A DNA stretch of 64,000 nucleotides from Desulfobaculum sp044987625 (GTDB lineage: Bacteria > Desulfobacterota > Desulfovibrionia > Desulfovibrionales > Desulfovibrionaceae), in assembly GCF_044987625.1 (NCBI RefSeq), contig NZ_JBJDSB010000004.1, forward strand, positions 1 to 64,000, in the 5' to 3' direction. Numbering within the stretch: the first letter of the stretch is position 1; the number at the start of each line of letters is the position of its first letter. Under the pieces are notes generated by a model, which saw only the letters and a list, made by a program, of their open reading frames with translations, ran no database searches and was not told where the DNA came from. Position numbers and translations under genes: made by a program. Of this stretch, positions 1 through 9,171 are shown piece by piece.

Positions 1-135
1 CGCGAAGCACAGAAACACCAAAGCATTCGAACGCTTTTAAGCGTTCAGAGCGGCCAAGCCCGTGCCGTCCTCCACCATGCGCCCGCCACCAAGCCCCGCG
101 CACAGCACCCGGTCAGCCCGCCCACACTAGCCTAA
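1..135 (+). CDS. Possible 3' end of a gene cut by the window edge
   Basis: Frame 1 is open from the first base to a TAA at 133-135 and gives a 44-residue tail beginning REAQKHQSIRTLL and ending in a Pro/Ala/His-rich stretch. No domain is recognisable, and the tail could be the disordered end of a longer protein or a chance open frame in GC-rich DNA. A perfect small hairpin (GAACGCTT/AAGCGTTC, about 30-47) lies inside it, which slightly argues against coding. Confidence 0.25.
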   Translation, partial: REAQKHQSIRTLLSVQSGQARAVLHHAPATKPRAQHPVSPPTLA

Positions 136-559
136 AAACCACGCCCGAGACCGCCTCGCACTCACCACCTCTCTTCATCCGGCTCCGGCTGGAGGGGGAC
201 GGGTGTCCAGAGGGTGAGGGGGAATCCTGCAAGGTTCCCCCAACACCCTTTGGCCGTCGGAGACACGGCGACAACATACAGAAATACCAACGAAAGCACT
301 TCTCGGCCCCGCCACCATGGCGCATCACCACGGCCTCCATTTCTTCCATCCACTCGCACCTCCCAGCACCTCAGCATCCACAACCTCCGCCAATTCCATC
401 CCCTGCGATCCCCACTGTCTTCACGCCGCCCCTCATCTTCCTTCCTAAAACAAAACACCCACCACGCCTCTCGCGCAGTGGGTGCTCCTCCTCTCCATCT
501 TATCCGAATTCTTCTTGCTCAGTTAATCTTACTTCAATGTCTCCCAACACTGAGACAAA
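136..559. other. Stretch without a supportable gene
   Basis: Open frames on both strands here translate to Pro/Ser/Arg-rich, low-complexity peptides without a ribosome site or recognisable domain. I see no tRNA, terminator with a T-run, or repeat. The segment separates the left-edge frame from the 3' end of the SGNH hydrolase gene. Confidence 0.5.
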
Positions 560-1300
560 TCATTCCTTGCCCCCACCAATTACCCCATACGCTGCATCCG
601 CAAAATACCGATGCGTTGCCGTCATGGGATGCCAGTCATCCCACCACATGAAGCCATTCGCTTTGGGATAGGAGTAGGTGCCGAGCCAAGGGCTGTCGGT
701 GACCTTGAAGGCTCCTGATGTGGCGAGGGTGTTGAAAAGGCCGTAGGCATCGACAGTGTGCAGGGTCACCTCCGGGTATTGCTGCGTGAATCCGCCTCCC
801 CCGTGCAACGCGGCGCCCAGCTTTGCGTTAATGTCGACGACGAGTTGCGCCACCACATCCTTCACATGGGCGTATTCCCCCCTATAAGCCGGGGCGAGGG
901 TGATGTCGGGGAGAGTGCTGACCAGGCATGTCCGCATGCCTTTGTCGGCAAGGCGGGCCAGTGCGCCGATGGTGTTGGCGACCACGTCGCCCGCGTCCGC
1001 GCCGCCTTCGTAGATGTCGTTAATGCCGATAAGCATAGTGCACAGGGCCTGCGGCAAGGCGTTGCCTTCGTCACAGGTGTCCACCTGCCATGCGAAGCCG
1101 GACCAGTCCTTGGGACCGGAGGTGTTGCCGAGGCCACTTTGCGCGCCGCACCATGCTCTGTCCTCAAGCGGTACGCCAAGACGCGCCGCGAGATGCTCAA
1201 CCCACACGGGGCCGTTGCTGAGGCGGTTAAAGCCGCAGCCGTTGCTGAATCCGTTGTCCGAAAAACTGTCGCCAAAGGCGATAACCCGCTGAAACGCCAT
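560..1300 (-). CDS. SGNH/GDSL-family hydrolase (lipase/esterase-like)
   Basis: The 246-residue protein has the blocks of the GDSL/SGNH esterase family. GDSFSDNG near residues 10-17 carries the nucleophile Ser and matches the GDSxxDxG form seen in thermolabile-haemolysin-like lipases. GIND near residue 92 corresponds to block III with its oxyanion Asn. DDWHPM near residue 221 supplies the catalytic Asp-x-x-His pair. There is no clear signal peptide (MAFQRVIAFGD), so a cytoplasmic role or another export route is likely. The natural substrate cannot be told from sequence. The gene stands alone, transcribed away from the efflux operon to its right. Family assignment is firm; function beyond ester hydrolysis is not known. 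Confidence 0.85.
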   Translation of the reverse strand: MAFQRVIAFGDSFSDNGFSNGCGFNRLSNGPVWVEHLAARLGVPLEDRAWCGAQSGLGNTSGPKDWSGFAWQVDTCDEGNALPQALCTMLIGINDIYEGGADAGDVVANTIGALARLADKGMRTCLVSTLPDITLAPAYRGEYAHVKDVVAQLVVDINAKLGAALHGGGGFTQQYPEVTLHTVDAYGLFNTLATSGAFKVTDSPWLGTYSYPKANGFMWWDDWHPMTATHRYFADAAYGVIGGGKE

Positions 1301-1684
1301 AAAATCTCCGCTGATTGGCCGACGCGATGGAACGGCGTTGATTTCTGATCGTGATCACTTTTCAACCCACGTACCGCGATGCACGCGGAAGTTCAATCCT
1401 TGCCGAGGCGGCAGGCGGCGGTTTGCCCTGCCCGCTCGATGCATAAGGTGCAGGTCCGGGCAGGAACGAGGAAGCCCGGCGAGACGTCATGGTCTAGCCA
1501 TGAACGTGAGCGTTGTGGCGAGGAAGCGGACAGGGAGGGTGTTTCTTGTGGCTCCAGCGTGCTTTGGGGGGAAGTGAAACCTTGGCGCGTAAACGTCTCC
1601 TCATTCTTTGTAGAATGTTGTAGTATGCGTGGTGTTTGCATCTTGTGGTATGTGGGATGCGGGACCGGGCTTACGGAACAATGA
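1301..1684. other. Divergent intergenic region between the hydrolase and the RND operon
   Basis: No gene is supported here. About 1348-1359 holds TGATCGTGATCA, an imperfect copy of the palindrome TGATCGCGATCA found near 48126. Just upstream of the adaptor gene (about 1609-1635) the sequence becomes AT-richer (TTGTAGAATGTTGTAGTATG), a plausible promoter zone, but no convincing -35/-10 pair with 16-18 nt spacing can be assigned. No TetR/MarR repressor gene, common beside RND pumps, is present. Confidence 0.4.
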
Positions 1685-2983
1685 ATGAAGGTGGTGGATA
1701 TGCGTGTGTGGCACTATGCAGTACTGGCTTTGTTGACGGTGGCGCTGTGCGCTGGGTGTGGCGAGGATGAGGTGCAGCAGCCGGAGGTGGTGCGTCCGGT
1801 GAAATCCATGCTCGTTGAGTCGCCCTCTAAGGGCCGGACCTATCGTTTTCCGGGGCGCGTTGAAGCCGCAAAGGAAGTGGAGCTGGCTTTTCGTGTTTCT
1901 GGCACGCTGGTCGAGTTGCCAGTGAAGGAAGGGCAGACCGTGGTGCAGGACCAGCTCATTGCCCGGCTGGACCCGCGCGACTTTGAAACGGAAGTGTCCC
2001 GCATCGAGAGCCAAATCAATGAAGCCAAGGCCCAACTGGAGGCGATGCAGTCCGGCGCGCGCAGCGAGGACGTTCGCAGTCTTGAGGCCAAGGTGGCTTC
2101 GGCTGAGGCGAAGGCCACGGAAGCAAAACTGCAGGCCGAGCGCAAGGCGAAGCTGTTTCAGGACAATGTAATTTCCAAGATGGAATACGACAACGCCGTG
2201 GCCACGCGTGATGTGGCGCAGGCGAATCTGGAGGGCGCGCGGCAGGAACTGCGCAAGGCGCGCCAAGGCGCGCGGCGTGAGGATGTGCAGGCAATGCAGG
2301 CGAGAATTGCTGGTCTGCGCACGCAGTATAAGCGCGCCATGGACGCCTTGGCGGACTCTGTGCTTCGCGCGCCATTTGCGGGCACGGTGTCGCGGAGGTA
2401 TCTGGAGAACCATCAGGAAATCTCCGCACGCACGGCGGTGGTGAAGCTACAGAACCTGACGGATGAGGTCCAAATCGGCATTGATGTTCCGGAAAGCATT
2501 ATTGCCCACGGCGAGCGCGGCGAGGCAGAACTTTTTGTGTCTTTTGAATTTTTGCCGGGTGAGCGCTTTCCGGCCGAGGCAGTGGAAGTGGGAACCGAAG
2601 CGGACCCGGCGACGGGCACCTTCCCGGTCAAGTTGGTTATGCGGCCCCGCAACGGCACCGAGCGCTTTAATGAAGACCGGCGCGGGACGAACATTCTTCC
2701 CGGTATGACTGCGGTCGTGGAGGCTGTGACCTATCCGCCCAAGCAGGATCAGGACGCGCCGCTGCGGGTGCCGGTGCATGCCGTGGCCGCGGACGCTGAT
2801 GGCCGCCCGTATGTGTGGGTGGTCACCCCCAAGGACAACACGGTGCACAGACGGCCCATCATACGCGGCAGGCTTGAGGGAAGCAGCATTGAGGTCATAT
2901 CCGGCCTTGCGGTGGGCGAGCGGATTGTGACGGCTGGCGTGGATTATCTGGTGGAAGGCCAACACGTCCGGATTGGCGAGTAG
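1685..2983 (+). CDS. RND efflux periplasmic adaptor (membrane fusion protein), lipoprotein
   Basis: A 432-residue HlyD/AcrA-family adaptor that would link the inner-membrane RND pump to an outer-membrane TolC-like channel. The N-terminus is a lipoprotein signal with lipobox LCAGC (Cys at about residue 25). It is followed by a beta-barrel/lipoyl half (GRVEAAKEVELAFRVSG), a long Ala/Glu/Lys/Arg-rich coiled-coil hairpin (about residues 95-225), the second lipoyl half (LRAPFAGTVSRRYLENHQ) and C-terminal beta domains. It lies seven bases upstream of the RND pump gene, so the two are almost certainly co-transcribed. No outer-membrane channel gene is present, so the system must borrow one encoded elsewhere. 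The substrate is unknown. Confidence 0.93.
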   Translation: MKVVDMRVWHYAVLALLTVALCAGCGEDEVQQPEVVRPVKSMLVESPSKGRTYRFPGRVEAAKEVELAFRVSGTLVELPVKEGQTVVQDQLIARLDPRDFETEVSRIESQINEAKAQLEAMQSGARSEDVRSLEAKVASAEAKATEAKLQAERKAKLFQDNVISKMEYDNAVATRDVAQANLEGARQELRKARQGARREDVQAMQARIAGLRTQYKRAMDALADSVLRAPFAGTVSRRYLENHQEISARTAVVKLQNLTDEVQIGIDVPESIIAHGERGEAELFVSFEFLPGERFPAEAVEVGTEADPATGTFPVKLVMRPRNGTERFNEDRRGTNILPGMTAVVEAVTYPPKQDQDAPLRVPVHAVAADADGRPYVWVVTPKDNTVHRRPIIRGRLEGSSIEVISGLAVGERIVTAGVDYLVEGQHVRIGE

Positions 2984-2990
2984 GTGCGTC

Positions 2991-5900
2991 ATGAGCATAG
3001 CTGAATTTGCCATACGTCGCAGAACCGTGACCCTTGCCCTGTGCGCCGTCATCCTGCTGGGCGGGCTGTATGCCTACGAAAAGCTGGGGCGCCTTGAAGA
3101 CCCGGAATTCACCATTAAGGACGCCGTGGTCATTACCGCCTATCCGGGAGCCTCAGCGCGCGAGGTGGCGGAGGAGGTGTCTGACGAGATTGAAACGGCG
3201 GTCCAGCAGCTAGCCCAGCTTAAGGAAATCACATCTATTTCACGTCCGGGGCTGTCCATTGTGACCGCGCGGGTGAAGGATAAGTTTGGGAAAAGCGAAA
3301 TTCCGCAGGTGTGGGATGAACTGCGCCGCAGAGTGCTGGACGCCCAGCCCAAGCTGCCCCCCGGCGCGTCCACGCCGCAGGTGAATGACAACTTCGGGGA
3401 CGTGTTCGGCATTTTGCTGACGGTGTCTGGCGAAGGCTACACCTATGAGGAATTGCGCCGCTATGTGCAGTTTTTGCGGCGCGAGCTTTTGCTTGTGGAC
3501 AACGTGGCCAAGGTGGAGCTGTGGGGGCTTCAGGAAGAGGCGATCTTTATTGAATTTTCGCGCTTTAAGCTGGCGCGGATGGGCGTCAGCCCGGATGTGT
3601 TTGTGCAGGCGCTGGCGACGCAGAATCTGGTATCGCCTGCCGGGTCTGTGCAGGTGGGGCCTGAGCGCGTGCGCATCAGCCCCACGGGGGAGTTGCTGTC
3701 CGTGGAGGACATTGCAAGCCTGGAGGTGCGCGACCCGGCATCGAACCGGCTTGTGGCGCTCAAGGATGTGGCCACGGTGTCGCGGGGCTATGTGGACCCG
3801 CCGGACCATGTGCTGCACTTTGACGGCAAGCCTGCCCTGTCCATTGGCATTTCCGTGGCCCCCGGCGGCAATGTGGTGAAGCTGGGCGATGCGGTAAAAG
3901 CCCGCATGACGCAGCTGGAGCAGTACCGTCCTGTGGGTATGGAAATCGGCGTGGTGAACTTTCAGCCCGATGACGTGCGCAAGGCCGTGGATGGCTTTGT
4001 GGTGAATTTTATAGAAGCGCTGGCCATTGTGGTTGTGGTGCTGCTTGTCTTTATGGGGCTGAAAAGCGGGGTGCTAATTGGCGTGGTGCTGGCGCTGACG
4101 GTGCTGGCGACCATGATAGCCATGGACATGATGTCCATAACCCTGCAACGCATCTCCCTTGGCGCGCTGATTATTGCCCTTGGTATGCTGGTGGACAACG
4201 CCATTGTTGTGACCGAGGGCATGCTGGTGCGCATCGAGTCCGGTGTGGACCGCATCAAGGCCGCCAATGAGGTGGTGGGGCAGAATATGATGCCGCTGCT
4301 TGGCGCAACGGTCATCGCCATCTTGGCCTTTGCCGCCATTGGTGGGTCCTCGGACGGCACGGGCGAGTATTGCCGCTCGCTGTTTCAGGTGATGCTGTTG
4401 TCGCTGTTTATTAGCTGGGTACTGGCTATTACGGTGACGCCGCTTTTGTGCACCATGGCGTTTCGGCCAAAGGCCGGCGGCGGGGACGGGAGCGACGCCT
4501 ACTCCGGGCGGCTGTTTACGGTGTACCGCCGGTTTTTGGAGGCCGCCCTTGCGTGGCGCTGGCAGACGGTGATTGTGCTGGTGGTGCTGCTGGTTGGGGC
4601 GGTGCTGTGGTTTGGCACGCTCAAGAACAGTTTCTTCCCGCCGTCCACGCGTCCGCAGTTCCAAATCCACTATTGGCTGCCCGAGGGGACGGATATTACG
4701 CGCACCGTTGCGGATATTTCCGTCATTGAGGACAAGCTGCTGGCGGATGAGCGGGTAACGTCCACGGCCTCGTACATCGGCAAGGGCGCAACGCGCTTTA
4801 TGCTGGTCTTCGGGCCGGAGCAGTCGCAGTCCAAGGCCTATGGCCTCATCCTTGTGCGGGTGCATGACTATAACGACATTGACGGGCTTATTGACGAGTA
4901 CGGGGCGTACTTGGCGGAGCGTTTTCCTGATGCGGAGCCAAAGCTGGATAAGTTCGTTCTTGGTCCCGGCGGCGGCTACGATGTGGAGGCGCGCTTTTAT
5001 GGCCCGGACCCGGCGGTGCTGCGTACGCTGGCCAACAGCGCCAAGGATGTGTTCCGTACCTCGGCGAAGGCCACAGCCATCCGCGACAACTGGCGGCAAA
5101 AGAGCATGGTCCTGCGCCCGCGCTTTAACGAGACTATGGCGCGGCAGAACGGCATCACCCGGCAGGACGTGCTGGAAACGCTGGAGTCGGCCTTCACGGG
5201 CAGCCGCATAGGCGTGTACCGCGAAGGGGACGACCTGCTCCCCATTATTGCGCGCTCCAATCAGGAACTGCGCGATGACGTGGCCCATATCAGCGAACTG
5301 TACGTGTGGAGCTCCCTCACCCAGACCATGGTGCCCATCACGCAGGCGGTCACGGGCTTTGACGTGCTGTGGGAGGATACCCTCATCCGGCGCGAGAACC
5401 GCAAGCTGGTCATCACCGCGCAGTGCGACGCCGTTCCCGGCGCGCTGGCGAGTGAGGTGTTTCAGGAGGTTCGGGCAGGCGTGGAGGCCATTGACCTGCC
5501 CTTTGGCTACACCATGGAGTGGGGCGGCGAGTATGAAAGCTCGCGTGATGCGCAGGAGTCCCTTGCGGGGCTGATTCCCATCACCATCATTGCCATGGTG
5601 CTTATCGTCATCATGCTGTTCAACGCCCTGCGCCAGACGGTCATCATCTGGCTGACCGTCCCGCTGGCGATTATCGGGGTGACCTTTGGGCTGGCGGTGT
5701 TTGACCTGCCCTTTGACTTCATGGCGATACTGGGCTTTTTGAGCCTTATCGGCATGCTCATCAAGAACGCCATTGTGCTCATTGATCAGATTGATTTTGA
5801 GCGGCAGGGGGGCAAGGCGGACTATCAGGCCATTGTGGATTCGGGCGTCAGCCGTCTGCGGCCTGTGTGCATGGCGGCCATTACCACGGTGCTGGGCATG

Positions 5901-6059
5901 CTGCCGCTGTTGCAGGATCCGTTTTTTATCTCCATGGCGGTGACGATTATGTTCGGCCTCAGCTTTGCCACGGTGCTGACCCTCGTGGTGGTGCCGGTGC
6001 TGTACGCGCTGTTCTTTGGGGTGCGTGGGCCGGAGGCGGCGGTGTCAGGGACTGATTAA
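2991..6059 (+). CDS. RND-family efflux pump, inner-membrane subunit
   Basis: A 1022-residue AcrB/MexB-type proton-driven exporter with the usual two halves of six transmembrane helices and large periplasmic loops. I start it at ATG 2991; a TTG at 2973 is in frame but lies inside the adaptor gene. Family signatures include GRLEDPEF after TM1 and the relay region LGMLVDNAIVVTEG in TM4. The classical Asp-Asp pair of AcrB (GLLVDDAI) is Asp-Asn here. The partner Lys appears in TM10 (MLIKNAIVLID). It is the pump of the preceding adaptor. The Asp-Asn variant occurs in a subset of RND pumps, so loss of function is not implied. Substrates cannot be predicted. Confidence 0.94.
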   Translation: MSIAEFAIRRRTVTLALCAVILLGGLYAYEKLGRLEDPEFTIKDAVVITAYPGASAREVAEEVSDEIETAVQQLAQLKEITSISRPGLSIVTARVKDKFGKSEIPQVWDELRRRVLDAQPKLPPGASTPQVNDNFGDVFGILLTVSGEGYTYEELRRYVQFLRRELLLVDNVAKVELWGLQEEAIFIEFSRFKLARMGVSPDVFVQALATQNLVSPAGSVQVGPERVRISPTGELLSVEDIASLEVRDPASNRLVALKDVATVSRGYVDPPDHVLHFDGKPALSIGISVAPGGNVVKLGDAVKARMTQLEQYRPVGMEIGVVNFQPDDVRKAVDGFVVNFIEALAIVVVVLLVFMGLKSGVLIGVVLALTVLATMIAMDMMSITLQRISLGALIIALGMLVDNAIVVTEGMLVRIESGVDRIKAANEVVGQNMMPLLGATVIAILAFAAIGGSSDGTGEYCRSLFQVMLLSLFISWVLAITVTPLLCTMAFRPKAGGGDGSDAYSGRLFTVYRRFLEAALAWRWQTVIVLVVLLVGAVLWFGTLKNSFFPPSTRPQFQIHYWLPEGTDITRTVADISVIEDKLLADERVTSTASYIGKGATRFMLVFGPEQSQSKAYGLILVRVHDYNDIDGLIDEYGAYLAERFPDAEPKLDKFVLGPGGGYDVEARFYGPDPAVLRTLANSAKDVFRTSAKATAIRDNWRQKSMVLRPRFNETMARQNGITRQDVLETLESAFTGSRIGVYREGDDLLPIIARSNQELRDDVAHISELYVWSSLTQTMVPITQAVTGFDVLWEDTLIRRENRKLVITAQCDAVPGALASEVFQEVRAGVEAIDLPFGYTMEWGGEYESSRDAQESLAGLIPITIIAMVLIVIMLFNALRQTVIIWLTVPLAIIGVTFGLAVFDLPFDFMAILGFLSLIGMLIKNAIVLIDQIDFERQGGKADYQAIVDSGVSRLRPVCMAAITTVLGMLPLLQDPFFISMAVTIMFGLSFATVLTLVVVPVLYALFFGVRGPEAAVSGTD

Positions 6060-6138
6060 TGCGTGGATTCTTGCCCGCATGTGTGGGCTGTGCTACGTCA
6101 CCAGTATTCAACGAAATTGACGTCGGAGGTGAGATCGC

Positions 6139-6690
6139 ATGAGTGTTGACGGATACATCCTGTACAGTGGCGGCGCACGCGGCGCGGAATCCTGCTTTGG
6201 CACGCTTGCCGAGCGGTATGGCATTCAGGAAGTGAACTACAGCTTTGACGGCCACCAGACCGAACGCACCAGAGGCATCCGGACCCTGACCACCGAGGAG
6301 CTTGCCCTCAAGGACGTGAGCCTGACCTATGTTTCACGGCTGATGAACCGTAAATTCTCGCGCGCTCCCCTGTTCCGCAAGGTGCTCCAGAGCATCTGCT
6401 GGCAGGTGGCCAGCGGGCACGAGGTGTTCGTGGTCGGCTCCATTCAGGAGGACGGCACCGTCACCGGCGGCACCGGCTGGGGCGCGGAGTACGCCAAAAT
6501 CTGCAACAAACCCCTCTACGTCTTCGATCAAAGCAAGGATGCGTGGTTCAAATGGGCCAAAGCCCAGTGGGAGGAAGTGAAGGAGCCTGTTGTGGGGCAC
6601 CATCATTTTGCCGGAACCGGAACGCGCTTTCTTGAGGAAAATGGCAAAAAGGCGCTGGAGGACTTGTTCTTCCGCAGCTTCGGCAACTAA
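6139..6690 (+). CDS. SLOG-like (Rossmann) protein of unknown function
   Basis: A 183-residue soluble protein that starts MSVDGYILYSGGARGAE. The Gly-rich SGGARGAE turn after the first strand and the later GGTGWGAEYA plus PLYVFDQ strand resemble the SLOG/LOG Rossmann superfamily (YpsA, DprA, LOG and CARF-linked members), which bind nucleotides or nucleotide-derived ligands. The start is supported by GGAGGTGA eight to ten bases upstream. It lies 79 nt after the RND pump and ends at a strong terminator, so it may be the third gene of that transcript. The superfamily assignment rests on motif similarity by eye and needs a profile search; no enzymatic activity is claimed. Confidence 0.6.
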   Translation: MSVDGYILYSGGARGAESCFGTLAERYGIQEVNYSFDGHQTERTRGIRTLTTEELALKDVSLTYVSRLMNRKFSRAPLFRKVLQSICWQVASGHEVFVVGSIQEDGTVTGGTGWGAEYAKICNKPLYVFDQSKDAWFKWAKAQWEEVKEPVVGHHHFAGTGTRFLEENGKKALEDLFFRSFGN

Positions 6691-6721
6691 GCCGTAGCGC
6701 AAGCGCCCCCAGGAACCACAA

Positions 6722-6760
6722 AGCCGCCCGGTCTGCATGCAGGCCGGGCGGCTGTCTTTT
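6722..6760 (+). terminator. Rho-independent terminator after the SLOG-like gene
   Basis: AGCCGCCCGG pairs with CCGGGCGGCT, the inner CTGCATGCAG is also self-complementary, and GTCTTTT follows. It lies between convergent genes and probably serves the rightward RND/SLOG transcript. Confidence 0.85.
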
Positions 6761-6772
6761 ATGGTTTTGGAT

Positions 6773-8122
6773 TTAGCGGAACATATACTTCATGGCGTAG
6801 CCAAAGGACGGGTAGGCCCACAGCATGGAGCGCAGGTCGTCGATGGAGACCTTGGTGCGCATGGCAAGGGCAAAGAGGTTCACCATTTCCTCTGCGGCGT
6901 CGCCAAGGACGTGCGCGCCGAGGAGTTGGCGGTTGTCCGCGTCGATGATGAGCTTGAACCCGGCGCACTTTTGCCCGATGCGTTCATACTCGGACCAGCC
7001 CGAGGCGTTGCCGGTGACGATGTCCACCGTGCGGCCCTGCGCGGCGGCTTGCTCTTCCAGCAGGCCCACGGCGGCAAGGGGCGGGTAGGTAAAGAGGGCG
7101 TAGGGGATGGGCCCGTATTCCATGGCCTGCGGCGTGTTGCTGAGCAGGTTGTGGATGACGGTGTCGGCCTCCTTGGCCGCAACCGGGGTGAGGGGCATAC
7201 CGCCCGCGATAACGTCCCCCGCCGCGTAGACCGCCGGATTGGTGGTGCTGCGCAGGGTGTGGTCCACGGTGACGGCGCCCTTGTCCGTGGCGACGTTCGC
7301 GGCCTGGAGGTTCAGGTCCGCCGTGGCCGGAATGCGCCCTGCGGCCTGCACAATGAGGTCCGCCGGAAAATGCTCCGCGCCGCCGGGACCGGCATGCAGG
7401 ACAAACCCGTCGTCCTCGGCGGTGATGCTGTGGGGCGGCAGGTCCGTGAGGATGGTGACGCCCTGTGAGCGCATGTGGTCCATAAGGCGCTGGGCAAGGT
7501 CGGCGTCAAAGGGCCTGAGCACCCGGCTGCTGCGGTGGACGATGGTGACGTCCGCACCGGCCGCGGCGGCGATGTGCGCCATCTCAAAGGCAATGAACCC
7601 GCCGCCGATGAACACGATGCGCTCCGGCAGGGCGGCAAGTTCCAGAAAGTCGTCGCTGGTGACGGCGTGCTCGCCGCCGGGAATGTCCAGCATGCGGGGC
7701 ACGGCGCCGGTGGCGATGCAGATGCGTTCGCCCTCCAAGATGGCGGAGCCGGTGTCTACGGTGTTGGGGCCGGTAAAGCGGGCGCGGCCCTTGTGGATGT
7801 CCACACCGTTTTTGGCGTGCACGGCCTCGATTTTGTCCGAGATGGTGTCCGTGAAGGAGCGCTTGAAGGCCATGAGTTCCTGCCAGTCGATATGCGCCTG
7901 CCCCACCACGCCAAGGCCTGCGCTGTTGTGCAGGCGCTCGGCGGTTTGGATGACGTCCACCATCATTTTTTTGGGCTCGCACCCGCGCAGGGGGCAGGTG
8001 CCGCCGAATCCGTCGTGCTCGATGAGGGCGACGGTGCGCCCGGCCTTGTGACAGCGCGAGGCAATGCGTCCGCCTGCAGCGCCGGAACCTATTACAATCA
8101 CATCGTAGTGTTTGGTGCTCAT
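6773..8122 (-). CDS. FAD-dependent pyridine nucleotide-disulfide oxidoreductase (dihydrolipoamide/mercuric reductase-like)
   Basis: The 449-residue protein begins MSTKHYDVIVIGSGAAGG, the FAD-binding dinucleotide fold. The redox-active disulfide follows as GGTCPLRGCEPKK (Cys-x4-Cys, about residues 42-47). FIGGGFIAFEMA near 170-180 is the NAD(P)-binding fold, and YAAGDV near 300 contacts FAD. In dihydrolipoamide and glutathione reductases the C-terminus carries a catalytic His (HPT/HAHPTxxE). Here that site reads WAYPSFGYAMKYM, with no His or Glu. Electron transfer to a small disulfide may therefore differ, and the substrate is open. The start at 8122 is set by AAGGAG upstream; an in-frame upstream extension lacks any support. 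The start codons of this gene and its divergent neighbour are only 38 bp apart. Confidence 0.9.
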   Translation of the reverse strand: MSTKHYDVIVIGSGAAGGRIASRCHKAGRTVALIEHDGFGGTCPLRGCEPKKMMVDVIQTAERLHNSAGLGVVGQAHIDWQELMAFKRSFTDTISDKIEAVHAKNGVDIHKGRARFTGPNTVDTGSAILEGERICIATGAVPRMLDIPGGEHAVTSDDFLELAALPERIVFIGGGFIAFEMAHIAAAAGADVTIVHRSSRVLRPFDADLAQRLMDHMRSQGVTILTDLPPHSITAEDDGFVLHAGPGGAEHFPADLIVQAAGRIPATADLNLQAANVATDKGAVTVDHTLRSTTNPAVYAAGDVIAGGMPLTPVAAKEADTVIHNLLSNTPQAMEYGPIPYALFTYPPLAAVGLLEEQAAAQGRTVDIVTGNASGWSEYERIGQKCAGFKLIIDADNRQLLGAHVLGDAAEEMVNLFALAMRTKVSIDDLRSMLWAYPSFGYAMKYMFR

Positions 8123-8160
8123 GGTTTTCGAAGCTCCTTTTATGCAGTAGGGTACATCAT

Positions 8161-9171
8161 ATGACACAGCATTCAACCCCTCAGCATACTGCAAAAAGTA
8201 TACGGCGTGTACCTGTTTTGGCAACGGGGCAACAGTCCTGCCATGATGTGTCCGGCGCGGACATTCCGTGTTCCGGCTCCGGGCAGGATGCCGAAAGCGC
8301 TCCGGGCCTGCCGTGGCCCTCGCCCCGGTTTGTGGCGCAGGGTGACACCGTGCGCGACGCGCTCACCGGCCTTGTCTGGACCGCCAACCCCACCCCGGCG
8401 ACCTTTTCCATGCCGTGGGACGAGAGCCTTGCCTTTGTGGAGCAGATGAACGCCGAGGCCTATGGCGGGGTGACCACGTGGCGCATGCCGGGGCGGCGGG
8501 AGCTTTTTAGCCTTGTCAGCTTTGCGGACCGCCGTCCGGCCCTGCCCGGAGGGCATCCCTTTGGGCGGGTGTTTCTGGGCTGGTATTGGACCTCCACCAC
8601 CTTTGCCGGAGCGCCGACCCATGCGTGGCGGGTGCATATGGAGGGCGGGCGGATGTTCTACGGCCGCAAGGGCGAGGATTCGCTCCTGTGGCCCGTCAGC
8701 GGCGAAAGTGCCGTCCTGCCGGAGTCCGGCCAGCGGGACCTGTATGACCCGGCCGGACGGGACGCCCAGCATGGCGCGTCACTGCCTGCGCCGCGCTTCA
8801 GCCCTGAGGGTGACGGCGCGGTGCGCGATGCGCTCACAGGCCTGCGTTGGCGGCGCGCTGCGGACTTGTGCGGCGAGGTGGCGTGGGCCGAGGCCTTTGC
8901 ACAGGTGACCGAGCTTGCCCGCCGCGAGGACCGTCCGTGGCGTCTGCCCACCATCCGCGAGCTGGAGAGCCTTGCCGATGCGTCCCGCTCGTTCCCGGCC
9001 CTTGCCGCAGACCATCCCTTTGGCGACACCGCCGACGCGTATTGGTCGTCCACCACCAGCAGCTTTGAGACGGATTGGGCCATGGCCTTTTACCTTGGCA
9101 AGGGGGCCGTTGGCGTCGGGCACAAGGGCACGGCGCGTTTTGCGGTGTGGGCCGTGATGGATGCGGATTAA
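8161..9171 (+). CDS. DUF1566 (Lcl-type) protein with two tandem domains
   Basis: A 336-residue protein with two copies of the DUF1566/Lcl C-terminal domain. Each repeat opens with VRDALTGL(V/R)W, then has a (W)R(M/L)P-x-x-REL turn, a (G)HPFG motif, a YW(T/S)STT block and ends near a conserved FAVWAV/LLWPVSG strand. The copies span about residues 60-180 and 215-335. The family is found in surface and secreted proteins, often of unknown role, and some members bind glycosaminoglycans. No signal peptide is evident in MTQHSTPQHTAKSIRR, so location is uncertain. The stop codon overlaps that of the convergent YitT gene in a TTAA at 9168-9171. Confidence 0.85.
   Translation: MTQHSTPQHTAKSIRRVPVLATGQQSCHDVSGADIPCSGSGQDAESAPGLPWPSPRFVAQGDTVRDALTGLVWTANPTPATFSMPWDESLAFVEQMNAEAYGGVTTWRMPGRRELFSLVSFADRRPALPGGHPFGRVFLGWYWTSTTFAGAPTHAWRVHMEGGRMFYGRKGEDSLLWPVSGESAVLPESGQRDLYDPAGRDAQHGASLPAPRFSPEGDGAVRDALTGLRWRRAADLCGEVAWAEAFAQVTELARREDRPWRLPTIRELESLADASRSFPALAADHPFGDTADAYWSSTTSSFETDWAMAFYLGKGAVGVGHKGTARFAVWAVMDAD

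Noticed and set aside
214..651. Pro/Ser/Arg-rich plus-strand frame near the left end
   Set aside because: Low complexity, no ribosome site, and overlaps the 3' end of the hydrolase gene on the other strand.
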